Shown here: piece after piece, positions 1-9,436 of the stretch
Position numbering within the stretch: position 1 is the first letter of the stretch
Layout: the number at the start of each line of letters is the position of its first letter
NCBI RefSeq assembly: GCF_002863585.1
Contig: NZ_PGUY01000002.1
Span: 173,458 to 237,457 of the forward strand
Source of the DNA: Peribacillus deserti
GTDB lineage: Bacteria; Bacillota; Bacilli; Bacillales; DSM-1321
DNA length: 64,000 nt
Direction of reading: 5' to 3'
The notes under the pieces: model-generated
The model's database searches: none
Seen by the model: the letters and a program-made list of their open reading frames with translations, nothing else
Told to the model about the DNA's origin: nothing
Made by a program: the position numbers and the translations under genes

Positions 1-621
1 AAGAAGGTTAATCCAGAGATTCCAGATGATGGAGCGTTAAATTTAATATTTGCTGGTAATATTGGTTACGCACAGGGGCTAGATATCTTACCAAAAGTTG
101 CGATGCTGATAAAACAAAAGAAATTAGATAGAAGAATTCGTTTTAACATAGTTGGAGATGGAAGATATAAGGAATCTTTAGTCGATATTGTTAATTCAAA
201 TAATCTAGGTTATATGTTCAATTTTATTCCAAAACAACCAGCAAATGAAATTCCTTATCTCATGGCAGCTTGCGATTCTGCTTTTTTGTGCTTAACAAAT
301 AATCCATTATTTGCAATGACAATTCCTGCAAAACTCCAATCTTATATGGCTTGCGGTATTCCGATTATTGCTTCTGTCGAAGGTGAAACAAACCAAATTA
401 TTAAAGAGTCAAATGCAGGCTTATCTAGTCCTGCGGGTGATGCACAAAGTCTTTGTGAGAATATTATTGAACTATCTACCAAGTCCGGCATCGAATTAAA
501 ACAATTAGGTATAAATGCTAGAAACTACTATGATAAATACTTTAATAAAGAAATATTGTTGAACAGAATGGATGTAAACTTTAGAAACACTATAGATATG
601 GAGGAGACAAAAATTGTTTAA
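1..621 (+). CDS. Glycosyltransferase family 4, C-terminal part (5' end outside window)
   Basis: The frame is open from base 1, so the gene starts upstream of the window. The visible 206 residues are the nucleotide-sugar binding half of a GT-B glycosyltransferase: a start of this half reading FAGNIGYAQGLDIL, then the typical MAACD...F...IPAKLQSYMACGIPII segment with a conserved glutamate a little later. The family is that of WbuB/WcaI-type enzymes. The next three genes make UDP-N-acetyl-L-fucosamine, and WbuB-type enzymes transfer that sugar, so a FucNAc transferase is a reasonable inference and is not proven. The stop overlaps the TTG start of capE by 8 bases, which indicates translational coupling. 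Confidence 0.85.
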   Translation, partial: KKVNPEIPDDGALNLIFAGNIGYAQGLDILPKVAMLIKQKKLDRRIRFNIVGDGRYKESLVDIVNSNNLGYMFNFIPKQPANEIPYLMAACDSAFLCLTNNPLFAMTIPAKLQSYMACGIPIIASVEGETNQIIKESNAGLSSPAGDAQSLCENIIELSTKSGIELKQLGINARNYYDKYFNKEILLNRMDVNFRNTIDMEETKIV

Positions 622-1651
622 AAATAAAACATTATTAATTACAGGTGGTACAGGTTCGTTTGGAAATGCAGTAATGAAAAGATTCCTAGATACTGATATA
701 AAAGAAATTCGTATTTTCTCACGTGATGAAAAGAAACAAGATGATATGAGAAAACTTTATAAAAATGATAAACTGAAATTTTATATTGGGGATGTACGAG
801 ACTTAGCAAGCGTAAAAAATGCAATGCATGGAGTAGACTATATCTTTCACGCAGCAGCATTAAAACAAGTTCCATCCTGTGAGTTCTTCCCTCTTGAAGC
901 TGTAAAAACTAATGTTATGGGTACTGATAATGTATTAACAGCAGCAATAGAGTATGGTATTCAAAAAGTAATTTGCCTTTCAACGGACAAAGCGGCATAT
1001 CCAATTAATGCTATGGGAATTTCAAAAGCAATGATGGAAAAAGTATTTGTTGCAAAGTCTAAGACTGTTGACCCAAATAAGACACTAATTTGTGGAACTA
1101 GATATGGTAATGTTATGGCCTCACGTGGTTCAGTTATTCCATTATTTATAGATCAAATAAAAAGTGGACAGCCATTGACGGTTACGGATCCTACAATGAC
1201 AAGATTTTTAATGAGTCTAGAAGACGCAGTCGAACTAGTTGTATTTGCGTTTCAAAATGCTCAAGCTGGAGATATTATGGTTCAGAAATCACCGGCAAGT
1301 ACAATTGGTGATTTAGCACAAGCTGTTAAGGAAATATTTGATGTAGATAATCAAATAAAAGTAATCGGTACTCGCCATGGTGAAAAACATTATGAAACAC
1401 TACTTACCAAAGAAGAATATGTTGTAGCTGAAGATATGGGCGGTTTCTATCGTGTTCCTTCCGATCAAAGAGACTTAAATTATGATAAGTATTTTGTAGA
1501 TGGTGACAGTAGATTATCAACGTTGGAAGAATACCATTCCTCTAATACACAAATATTAACTGTCAAAGAAATCAAAGAAAAATTATTAGAATTAGATTAT
1601 GTTCAAAGTGCATTAAAGGAATGGAATAATAAAGTACATGTAATAAACTAA
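614..1651 (+). CDS. capE: UDP-N-acetylglucosamine 4,6-dehydratase (inverting), CapE
   Basis: 345 aa short-chain dehydrogenase-like enzyme, first step to UDP-L-FucNAc: it dehydrates UDP-GlcNAc at C4/C6 with C5 inversion, in the cytosol. The Rossmann motif TGGTGSFG is at residues 10-17. At the usual YxxxK catalytic position the sequence reads MGISK (Met134, Lys138), the unusual MxxxK signature known for CapE. The TTG start is preceded by GGAGGAG at the right distance and overlaps the previous gene. It is followed immediately by capF and capG, the next two enzymes of the same pathway, which makes the assignment strong. Confidence 0.95.
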   Translation: MFKNKTLLITGGTGSFGNAVMKRFLDTDIKEIRIFSRDEKKQDDMRKLYKNDKLKFYIGDVRDLASVKNAMHGVDYIFHAAALKQVPSCEFFPLEAVKTNVMGTDNVLTAAIEYGIQKVICLSTDKAAYPINAMGISKAMMEKVFVAKSKTVDPNKTLICGTRYGNVMASRGSVIPLFIDQIKSGQPLTVTDPTMTRFLMSLEDAVELVVFAFQNAQAGDIMVQKSPASTIGDLAQAVKEIFDVDNQIKVIGTRHGEKHYETLLTKEEYVVAEDMGGFYRVPSDQRDLNYDKYFVDGDSRLSTLEEYHSSNTQILTVKEIKEKLLELDYVQSALKEWNNKVHVIN

Positions 1652-1667
1652 AGGGTGGTTTTGATTA

Positions 1668-2777
1668 ATGAAAATTCTTGTTACTGGGGCCAATGGTTTT
1701 GTAGGAAAAAATCTTATTGCTGAACTTAAAAATAAAGGATATACAGATATTTTCGAGGTAACTAGAGAAAGTGATTGTTCATTACTCGAAAGATACACAA
1801 AAGAATGTGATTTTGTCTTTCATTTAGCTGGGATAAATAGACCAAAAGATGAGAATGAATTTATGGAAGGGAATTTTAGTTTAGCCTCTCAGTTATTAGA
1901 ATTATTAAAGAAACATAACAATAAAGCTCCTGTTCTTCTTACGTCATCTATTCAAGTAGATAAAGATAACCCTTATGGAAGAAGTAAGAAGGCTGGAGAG
2001 GACTTATTATTCAATTATTATTATGAGACTGATGCCAAGGTATATGTATATCGACTTCCAAATTTATTTGGTAAGTGGAGTAAACCAAACTATAATACTG
2101 TGGTTGCTACATTTTGTCATAATATAGCAAGAGGTTTAGACATCCAAGTAAATAATCCAGATGCAATGCTTAATCTTTGTTATATAGATGATGTTTTAGA
2201 AGAGTTTTTAAGAGCTCTTGAAGGTAAGCCGACTATGCAAGATGACTTTTGTGTTGTGCCCGTAACACATAATATTAGACTAGGAGAATTGGCTAACCTT
2301 ATAAAGAGCTTCAAAGATAGTAGGAATAATTTAAGTATTCCTGATATGGAAGATGATCTAAGAAAGAAATTATATAGTACGTACTTAAGCTTTTTACCAG
2401 AAGGTCAGTTTTCCTACGACCTTAAAATGAATTGTGATGATAGAGGTTCTTTTACAGAATTCATGAGAACGCCGGAAAGAGGGCAAGTTTCAGTAAATGT
2501 ATCAAAGCCTGGGATTACAAAAGGGAATCATTGGCATCACACTAAAAATGAGAAATTTTTAGTTGTTAGTGGCGAAGGATTGATTCGTTTTAGAAAGATA
2601 GGTTCTGACAAAATAATAGAATATAAAGTAAGTGGAGAAAAGTTACAAGTTGTAGACATCCCAACTGGTTATACTCACTCAATTGTAAATGTAGGAGAAA
2701 ATGACCTTGTTACAGTAATGTGGGCAAATGAATGTTTTGACCCGAATAAGCCGGATACTTATTTCTTGGAGGTATAG
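1668..2777 (+). CDS. capF: CapF: bifunctional epimerase/reductase for UDP-L-FucNAc synthesis
   Basis: 369 aa, two domains. The N-terminal SDR domain has TGANGFVG at residues 6-13 and a YGRSK catalytic YxxxK at Tyr103/Lys107; it is the reductase. The C-terminal cupin domain (about residues 245-369) contains GNHWHHTKNEKF, a GxHxH metal-binding type motif, and performs the C3 epimerisation in known CapF proteins. The substrate is the CapE product and the product is UDP-2-acetamido-2,6-dideoxy-L-talose. The start has GGGTGG just upstream. It sits 16 bases after capE and 2 bases before capG. Confidence 0.95.
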   Translation: MKILVTGANGFVGKNLIAELKNKGYTDIFEVTRESDCSLLERYTKECDFVFHLAGINRPKDENEFMEGNFSLASQLLELLKKHNNKAPVLLTSSIQVDKDNPYGRSKKAGEDLLFNYYYETDAKVYVYRLPNLFGKWSKPNYNTVVATFCHNIARGLDIQVNNPDAMLNLCYIDDVLEEFLRALEGKPTMQDDFCVVPVTHNIRLGELANLIKSFKDSRNNLSIPDMEDDLRKKLYSTYLSFLPEGQFSYDLKMNCDDRGSFTEFMRTPERGQVSVNVSKPGITKGNHWHHTKNEKFLVVSGEGLIRFRKIGSDKIIEYKVSGEKLQVVDIPTGYTHSIVNVGENDLVTVMWANECFDPNKPDTYFLEV

Positions 2778-2779
2778 TA

Positions 2780-3904
2780 ATGAAGAAATTAAAAGTCATG
2801 ACAGTCGTTGGCACTAGACCAGAAATTATTAGACTGTCAGCAGTTATAAATAAATTAGGAGAATCAAAAGCAATTGAACATACACTTGTCCATACAGGAC
2901 AAAATTATGATTATGAATTGAACGAAGTGTTCTTTAAAGATTTTAATTTAAAAAAACCAGACTATTTTCTAAATGCCGCAACAGGAACTGCAGTAGAAAC
3001 AATTGGTAATATCCTTGTTAAGATAGATCCAATCATAGAAGAAGTAAAACCAGATGCATTTCTAGTGCTTGGAGATACCAATAGTTGTTTAACAGCAATT
3101 GCAGCAAAGAGAAGACATATCCCGATATTCCACATGGAAGCAGGAAATAGATGCTTTGACCAAAGAGTACCAGAAGAAACCAATAGAAAGATTGTGGATC
3201 ATACGGCTGATATAAATTTAACCTATAGTGATATTGCAAGAGAATATCTTCTTAGAGAAGGATTTCCTTCAGATAGAATTATTAAAACTGGAAGCCCGAT
3301 GTTTGAGGTTCTTAACTCTAGAAAATCTGACATTGAGAGTTCAGACGTGTTAGAGAGATTGAAATTAGAGGAAGGAAAATACTTTGTAGTATCTGCTCAT
3401 AGAGAGGAAAATATCAATTCGGAAACCAATTTTATGGATTTGGTTAATAGTTTAAATGCGATTGCAGAAAAGTATAATATGCCAGTGATTGTAAGCACAC
3501 ATCCTAGAACTAGAAAAATGATACAGTCTAAAGGGATTAAGTTTAATCCTCTAGTTATGACTATGAAACCGTTAGGCTTTAATGATTATAATAAACTACA
3601 ATTAAAGTCGAGAGCTGTTTTAAGTGATAGTGGAACGATTAGTGAGGAGTCTTCTATTCTTGGGTTTAGGGCTCTAAATATTAGACAATCTCATGAGAGA
3701 CCAGAGGCAATGGAAGAAGCAGCGGTTATTATGGTTGGTTTAGAAAAGGGAAGAATATTACAAGGACTTAAAGTATTAGAGTCACAAGAAAAGGACACTT
3801 TAAGACTTGTTGGAGATTATAGTATGCCTAATGTTTCTGATAAAGTATTGAGAATAATATTATCTTATGTGGATTATGTGAATAGGGTTGTTTGGGGGAA
3901 ATAA
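2780..3904 (+). CDS. capG: CapG: UDP-N-acetyl-L-fucosamine 2-epimerase (WecB family)
   Basis: 374 aa member of the UDP-GlcNAc 2-epimerase (WecB/MnaA) fold. Visible family motifs are VVGTRPEIIRLS near the N-terminus, LGDTNS, HMEAGNR, the HREENI loop and SDSGTISEESS near the C-terminus. In the capE-capF-capG context it is expected to turn UDP-L-TalNAc into UDP-L-FucNAc rather than act on UDP-GlcNAc. The ribosome site TTGGAGGT lies inside the end of capF, and the spacing of 2 bases shows one operon. Confidence 0.93.
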   Translation: MKKLKVMTVVGTRPEIIRLSAVINKLGESKAIEHTLVHTGQNYDYELNEVFFKDFNLKKPDYFLNAATGTAVETIGNILVKIDPIIEEVKPDAFLVLGDTNSCLTAIAAKRRHIPIFHMEAGNRCFDQRVPEETNRKIVDHTADINLTYSDIAREYLLREGFPSDRIIKTGSPMFEVLNSRKSDIESSDVLERLKLEEGKYFVVSAHREENINSETNFMDLVNSLNAIAEKYNMPVIVSTHPRTRKMIQSKGIKFNPLVMTMKPLGFNDYNKLQLKSRAVLSDSGTISEESSILGFRALNIRQSHERPEAMEEAAVIMVGLEKGRILQGLKVLESQEKDTLRLVGDYSMPNVSDKVLRIILSYVDYVNRVVWGK

Positions 3905-3905
3905 A

Positions 3906-5126
3906 GTGAGGGTTCTACAAATTAATTCTGTCTGTGGTGTTGGAAGTACAGGACGAATTGCTACTGATATACATGCTATTTTAATAGGACAGGATCATGA
4001 AAGCTATATTGCATACGGTAGAAATAACCCTTTAAATTGTGACCATGCTATACGGATAGGAAATAAAATTGATAATTATATTCATGTAGCTAAGACAAGG
4101 ATATTTGACCAACATGGTTTTGGATCAAGGGAAGCTACTAAGAAGTTTATTAATAAATTGAATGAACTCAATCCTGATGTTATTCATCTGCATAATATTC
4201 ATGGGTATTATATTAATGTTGAAATATTATTCGAATACCTAAAGGAAGCAAATAAACCAGTTGTTTGGACTTTACATGATTGCTGGGCTTTTACGGGGCA
4301 TTGCGCACATTTCGACTATACTGGCTGTGATTGTTGGAAAGTTGAAGGTAATCATAAATGTATCCAAAAAAGGAGTTATCCTTCAAGCTTCCTAGTGAAT
4401 AACTCACCATCTAACTATAAAAGAAAAAGTAAGGCATTTACTGGGATCAATAATTTAACAATTGTTACACCATCCCTTTGGTTAGCCAATCTAGTCAAAA
4501 AATCATTTTTGAAAAATTATAGAGTAAAAATTATTAATAATGGAGTAGACCTGAGTGTATTTAAACCAGTAAAAAGTGGTCTTAGAAAAAGGTATAAAAT
4601 TGAAGACAAATTTTTAATACTGGGTGTTGCAAATGTTTGGACTGAAAAAAAGGGATTTAATCATTTCATACAACTATCTAAGAAACTAGAGAATAACGAA
4701 GTAATTGTTTTAGTTGGAGTTACTGAACGGCAAAAAAAATATCTTCCCGAAAACATTATTGGAATAAATAAAACTAATAGTATCCAAGAGTTAGCCGAAA
4801 TCTATTCTCATGCAGACGTATATGTTAACTTAACTTTAGAAGAAGTAATGGGGCTAACAAATATTGAGGCATTAGCCTGTGGAACACCTGTTATTACATT
4901 TGATTCTGGTGGTAGTGTTGAGTGTATAGACAGTAAAACTGGTATAGTAGTTGAAAAAGGAAACCAAATAAAGTTATTTGAAGAAATTCGAAAAATTAAA
5001 AATGAAAAAGTAAAGTTCCATAAAGAGTCTACTATTGAGCGTGCAAAGAGTATGTATGATAAAACAATACTTTATAATCAATATCTAGATTTATATCAAA
5101 ATGTATTAGAAGGTAATATTGAATAA
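3906..5126 (+). CDS. Glycosyltransferase family 4
   Basis: 406 aa. The N-terminus VRVLQINSVCGVGSTGRIA is typical of GT4 enzymes of capsule loci, and the C-terminal half has LEEVMGLTNIEALACGTPVI, containing the E-x7-E type donor-binding segment. A TTG 18 bases upstream is also open, but the GTG at 3906 is favoured because GGGGGAA lies 8 bases before it and homologous proteins begin at this point. The gene begins right after the capG stop, so it is in the same operon. A cysteine-rich stretch at about residues 130-150 is common in this subgroup. The sugar transferred cannot be told from sequence. Confidence 0.9.
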   Translation: MRVLQINSVCGVGSTGRIATDIHAILIGQDHESYIAYGRNNPLNCDHAIRIGNKIDNYIHVAKTRIFDQHGFGSREATKKFINKLNELNPDVIHLHNIHGYYINVEILFEYLKEANKPVVWTLHDCWAFTGHCAHFDYTGCDCWKVEGNHKCIQKRSYPSSFLVNNSPSNYKRKSKAFTGINNLTIVTPSLWLANLVKKSFLKNYRVKIINNGVDLSVFKPVKSGLRKRYKIEDKFLILGVANVWTEKKGFNHFIQLSKKLENNEVIVLVGVTERQKKYLPENIIGINKTNSIQELAEIYSHADVYVNLTLEEVMGLTNIEALACGTPVITFDSGGSVECIDSKTGIVVEKGNQIKLFEEIRKIKNEKVKFHKESTIERAKSMYDKTILYNQYLDLYQNVLEGNIE

Positions 5127-5367
5127 ATTGATTAGGTTATATTTTTTTTTGCTTTTAAAGTGTTAAGTATCATTATAAGTGAGTATAATTTCATTTTATA
5201 TTTATATCAATATAATAAAGTCAAGTAGAGTAAATGTTATTTTTAACCCATGAATAAGGTTAAGGTTTAGTTAATAACTTGTAAATTTTATTCATAGAAT
5301 TTTAAATGCTTTACCTTGGATTTATAAAGTTTACCTGTTATCTCGCAGATTAAGGAGTAAAAATGAA

Positions 5368-6804
5368 ATGGAATTTGCATTAAAATACAGGGTAAAAACC
5401 AATATGAATATATTTATTCTTTCGTGGTTTTCATTGCCATATTTAATTACATTTATGTGGTTGAATAATACTAAATATATTTTTAATACTTTAATATTTT
5501 TAGCTATAATGTACTTTTTTGTTTTTAAGATGATTCATAAAACATCGAATGAGCTAAAAATGAATTTAACAATTATACCTATAATATTTGTGCTTAAATT
5601 AATGATTTCAATATTTATATCCTATGTTGGTTGGATACCGATGCTTGATACAAATTCCATCAATTTTGGTTATGATCCTCAGCGATATTACTTTCAGGCT
5701 TATGAACTGTTTCAAAATGGATTTAATATTAATAATGTAGCTCAAATTAATTATACAGGTATAATTTACTATTATTCATTAATATTTGGGATCGTTGGTC
5801 ACAACCCTATCATACCGTTATTGGTAAATTCATTTACCACATTAATTACTTGTTTATATCTATTAAAGATAATTAAATTTTGTTATCCCAATGTAAAAAA
5901 TACTTCAGCAGTTGGCTTATTTATGCTATTACCAGAGATAATTTGGTACGATATTCTAACATCTAGGGAATCTATATGTATGGCACTACTAACTGTTAGC
6001 ATCTACAAGTTAATTGAGATACTTTTTATTGATAAGAAGTTAGTTACAAAAAAACTCTTATTATTCATTTTTACAGTTTTAATGCTAGGAATTATTAGAA
6101 CTAGTTTGTTGCTACCAATAGTTATTTTATTTTTTATGTATTGGTTGTTTATTAATTATAAGCAAAACAATAAAAAGTCTGGATTTATTTTAGTGCTAAT
6201 TATTTCAGCTTTACTATTAATAATTCCAAGTGTCACCTCAAGTATAGGATCCTACAATTTTCACCTTGAAAATGTGGTTGATAGGGTGTCAACGAATACG
6301 GTGGAAGATGACTCTAATTTAAATTGGAGTAATAATTCAATAGGTAAATTACTTGTAGCAGATAATTTTATAGAGAATGTTATACTTACACCACTTCGGG
6401 TCTTTGTTTATTTAATGGCACCACTTCCTTCCATTAATGTGGATATTGTAAAATTATTCAATAATGACTGGGCTGCTTGGCAAAATCTACTGACTGTTAT
6501 GTCATCCCTTATTTATATTTTTTCTTTACCCCTTATATTTGCAGCGATAATTGAATATATAAAAAGCAAAAATAAATCAAACTTAGTTATGGTTTTTCTA
6601 CCAATTTTAATATTGATGATAACAATCGCTGCAGGCACACAGATTATTCACGAAAGATACAGGATAATTGCAGTTCCATTTATATATGCCGTGATATTAA
6701 TCGGTAAAAATAGTAAAAAAGGAAATAAAAGATTAGGTCTATTAATTTGGTTTTGTATATTAATAGGTATGGGGCTAAGCTATTCTATCTTAAAACTTAT
6801 CTAA
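5368..6804 (+). CDS. wzy: Wzy-like polysaccharide polymerase, integral membrane
   Basis: 478 aa, almost entirely hydrophobic with roughly ten to twelve membrane segments and a large loop after residue 280 (about 60 residues, rich in Asn/Ser/Asp). No soluble catalytic domain is present. Length, topology and position between glycosyltransferases and a flippase fit an O-antigen/capsule repeat-unit polymerase. Sequence conservation in this family is poor, so the call rests on topology and context. A 240-base A/T-rich gap precedes it; AAGGAG lies 11 bases before the ATG. Confidence 0.7.
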   Translation: MEFALKYRVKTNMNIFILSWFSLPYLITFMWLNNTKYIFNTLIFLAIMYFFVFKMIHKTSNELKMNLTIIPIIFVLKLMISIFISYVGWIPMLDTNSINFGYDPQRYYFQAYELFQNGFNINNVAQINYTGIIYYYSLIFGIVGHNPIIPLLVNSFTTLITCLYLLKIIKFCYPNVKNTSAVGLFMLLPEIIWYDILTSRESICMALLTVSIYKLIEILFIDKKLVTKKLLLFIFTVLMLGIIRTSLLLPIVILFFMYWLFINYKQNNKKSGFILVLIISALLLIIPSVTSSIGSYNFHLENVVDRVSTNTVEDDSNLNWSNNSIGKLLVADNFIENVILTPLRVFVYLMAPLPSINVDIVKLFNNDWAAWQNLLTVMSSLIYIFSLPLIFAAIIEYIKSKNKSNLVMVFLPILILMITIAAGTQIIHERYRIIAVPFIYAVILIGKNSKKGNKRLGLLIWFCILIGMGLSYSILKLI

Positions 6805-6829
6805 AAAAGTAATTTATTGGAGGTACCCC

Positions 6830-8007
6830 ATGGAATTAAAGAAAAAATTAAAAAAGATAGATTTTATTTATGATTGTAATGCCTATATTAAATCAAGGAT
6901 TTTGAAAAGAAATGCAAGAAAAATTGAAAAAGAATATAGAAATAAAACCAGCAAATTAAATTATAGTGAGGAATTAGTAAAGGATATTTTCTATAAGAAA
7001 ATAAGGGATAGAAAGATAACTTTAAATAAGGAAGAGCTAGGAATTGTATGGATCGGGTCCAATAAAGAGCAGGACTATTCAGGTTTTATTCAAGGGTTGA
7101 GAAGGTACGGAAAAGTTTTTGAATACATGGATGAAAATGGAGATTATTTATTAGAAAATCAGAAAGAAAAATTCAATCAAGAATTAATTCATAGAAATGA
7201 TGATAGACTCTTAAAGTTCATTAACGATATTTTTGAAAATGGAAAAAAAGTCGATATTTTAATAGGTCAATTTTGGGGCAATTGCTTTTCAGTAGAGGTA
7301 CTAAAAAAAATCCAACAAATGAAAATTATTACAATAAATGTATCCATGGATGATCGACTACCAAATTTATGGAAAAAGAGTAATGGTATTTATCCTGGAG
7401 TTTTGGGACTAGTTCAAGGCTTAGATTTAGTTCTTACAACCTCTTCTGAATGTTGCGCTAGGTATTTATATCATAATTGCCCAGCTCTATACTGGCCATT
7501 AGGAAGTGACCCACATATTTTCAAGCCTTCACAAAAAAAGATATAGACGTTTGTTTTATTGGTAATTGCTACGGAATAAGAAAAAAAATAGTAAATGGGT
7601 TAAAAGAAAAAGGAATATTTGTTACAACCTATGGAAAAGGATGGGATAATGGACCAATAGGACCAAAGGAATCTGCTGAAGTATTCGGTAGATCTAGGAT
7701 AATTTTAGGAATTGGTACAATAGCCTATAATGAGGATATGTATACATTAAAACTAAGAGACTTTGATGCAACAATGTCTGGTGGTCTATATATAACCCAT
7801 AGGAATCCAGATTTGGCTAATCTATTTAAAGAAGGCTATGAGGCAGAATATTACTTAACGGTTGAGGAAGCAGCAAAAAAAATTAAATATTATTTAGAAA
7901 ATCCCGCAAAAACTGAGGAAATCGGAATCAATGCATATAATAAAGCAAGAGAAAAATATACTTGGGAAAGTAGACTAAAGGTAGTATTTGACTTTATTAG
8001 AAGTTAA
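6830..8007 (+). pseudogene. CgeB/YkvP-like glycosyltransferase, interrupted by one frameshift
   Basis: The first part (6830-7546, 238 aa) ends abruptly after FKPSQKKI. In another frame the DNA continues straight on as DIDVCFIGN and runs to the stop at 8007, ending with a KYTWESRLK segment typical of CgeB-like (GT1-type) glycosyltransferases. The switch falls at an A7 run (7533-7539), so one base gained or lost there would restore a protein of about 392 aa. A clear GGAGG precedes the ATG. Options are a real pseudogene, a phase-variable homopolymer, transcriptional slippage or a sequencing error. No other disabling change is seen, so decay, if real, is recent. Confidence 0.8.
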
Positions 8008-8069
8008 TATACACGGTTAAATCATTGGGAAATGAAACCATAAAAAATGTGTTTGATTGGAGTTACTTT

Positions 8070-9335
8070 ATGAAAATATTGTGGTTATGCAATATACCTT
8101 TACCTAGAATATCTAAGGCATTATCAATGCCTGCGTATAATATTGGTGGTTGGTTAAGTGGTCTCTCGGAAAGTCTATTAGAAGAAAAAGACATTGATTT
8201 TAATATTTGTTTTCCTTTAAAAGGTGAAATGAATTTAGTAGAAGGTAATGTAGATGGAATAAATTACTTCGGTTTTCCTTCGAAAAATAAAAATAACTAT
8301 TCGTATTTAGAGGAAACTTTCAAATATGTTATTAACAAAGTCAATCCTGATTTATTGCATATTTTTGGGACCGAAAATCCTTATGCATTAACAATGATAA
8401 ATGCATTTAATAACCCTGAAAAAACCGTAATAAATATTCAAGGTTTAGTTTCTGCAATATCCAAACATTATTATTCTGGTCTGCCCTACAATGTCGTATA
8501 TAGATACACTTTACGGGATATAATTAAAAGGCAAAATATTGTATCAGATAAGAAGAAATTTGAAAAAAATGGACATTATGAAAAAGAGGCAATAAAAAAG
8601 GTGAAAAATATAATCGGAAGAACGGATTGGGATAAAGCTTGTTCTACACAAATAAATCCTAATGCTAGTTATTATCATCTTAATGAAATATTAAGAACAG
8701 AATTCTACAACCATGAGTGGGATTTAAATAAATCAGAAAGAAATTCAATATTTATAAGTCAAGCAATGTATCCTATTAAAGGTTTACATTTTGTAATAAA
8801 GGCATTATCTTTAGTTGTTAAAAAATACCCTGAAGTTCATTTGTATATAGCAGGTAGTACAATAAGAATCGGTGAAAGGAACCTTAAAGATAGATTGCTG
8901 ATGACTTCTTATGCAAAGTATGTGACAAGTTTAATATCAAAATACAACCTAGAAAATAATATAACCTTTACAGGTAGCTTAGACGAAACTAGCATGTGTA
9001 AAAGATTTTTAAAATCACATGTTTTTGTATCAGCTTCATCATTAGAAAATGAATCTAATTCCTTAAGTGAAGCAAAAATTTTAGGTGTTCCATCAATCGC
9101 GTCATATGTCGGTGGAGTAACTGACCGAATAAAACATAAGCATGATGGGTTTTTATACCAACATGATGCCCCATATATGTTGGCTTATTATATTTGTGAA
9201 ATATTTTCAAATGATAAACTAGCTAATGAAATTTCAAATAATGCAAGGATAAAAGCTTCGGAAATTCATGATAGAAAGATTAATAAAACTAGGTTATTAG
9301 AAATATACAAAGATATACTAAGCACAAATATATAA
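8070..9335 (+). CDS. Glycosyltransferase family 4
   Basis: 421 aa. It begins MKILWLCNIPLPR, a common start for GT4 polysaccharide glycosyltransferases, and has the C-terminal donor-binding half with HVFVSASSLENESNSLSEA followed by GVPSIAS and VGGV. The frame is open to a TTG 45 bases upstream, but the ATG at 8070 has TTGGAG 8 bases before it and matches the family N-terminus. It follows the frameshifted glycosyltransferase by 62 bases and is followed by a hairpin. Substrate unknown. Confidence 0.88.
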   Translation: MKILWLCNIPLPRISKALSMPAYNIGGWLSGLSESLLEEKDIDFNICFPLKGEMNLVEGNVDGINYFGFPSKNKNNYSYLEETFKYVINKVNPDLLHIFGTENPYALTMINAFNNPEKTVINIQGLVSAISKHYYSGLPYNVVYRYTLRDIIKRQNIVSDKKKFEKNGHYEKEAIKKVKNIIGRTDWDKACSTQINPNASYYHLNEILRTEFYNHEWDLNKSERNSIFISQAMYPIKGLHFVIKALSLVVKKYPEVHLYIAGSTIRIGERNLKDRLLMTSYAKYVTSLISKYNLENNITFTGSLDETSMCKRFLKSHVFVSASSLENESNSLSEAKILGVPSIASYVGGVTDRIKHKHDGFLYQHDAPYMLAYYICEIFSNDKLANEISNNARIKASEIHDRKINKTRLLEIYKDILSTNI

Positions 9336-9349
9336 GATGTCTTAAAAAT

Positions 9350-9399
9350 ATTAAACAGGAATTGATTTATTAGGATATATAAATTAATTCCTGTTTAAT
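9350..9399 (+). terminator. Long hairpin between two capsule genes
   Basis: A perfect 14-base inverted repeat (arms 9350-9363 and 9386-9399) encloses a 22-base A/T-rich loop. It lies 14 bases after the glycosyltransferase stop and just before the flippase. There is only a weak T-rich tail, so it may be an attenuator or RNA-stability element rather than a full terminator. Confidence 0.5.
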
Positions 9400-9436
9400 A
9401 CTTATGTTAATTTTAATTAATAAGAGGAAGCATTAT

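Noticed and set aside
639..875. - strand frame inside capE
   Set aside because: Shadow of a strongly supported + strand gene; no ribosome site.
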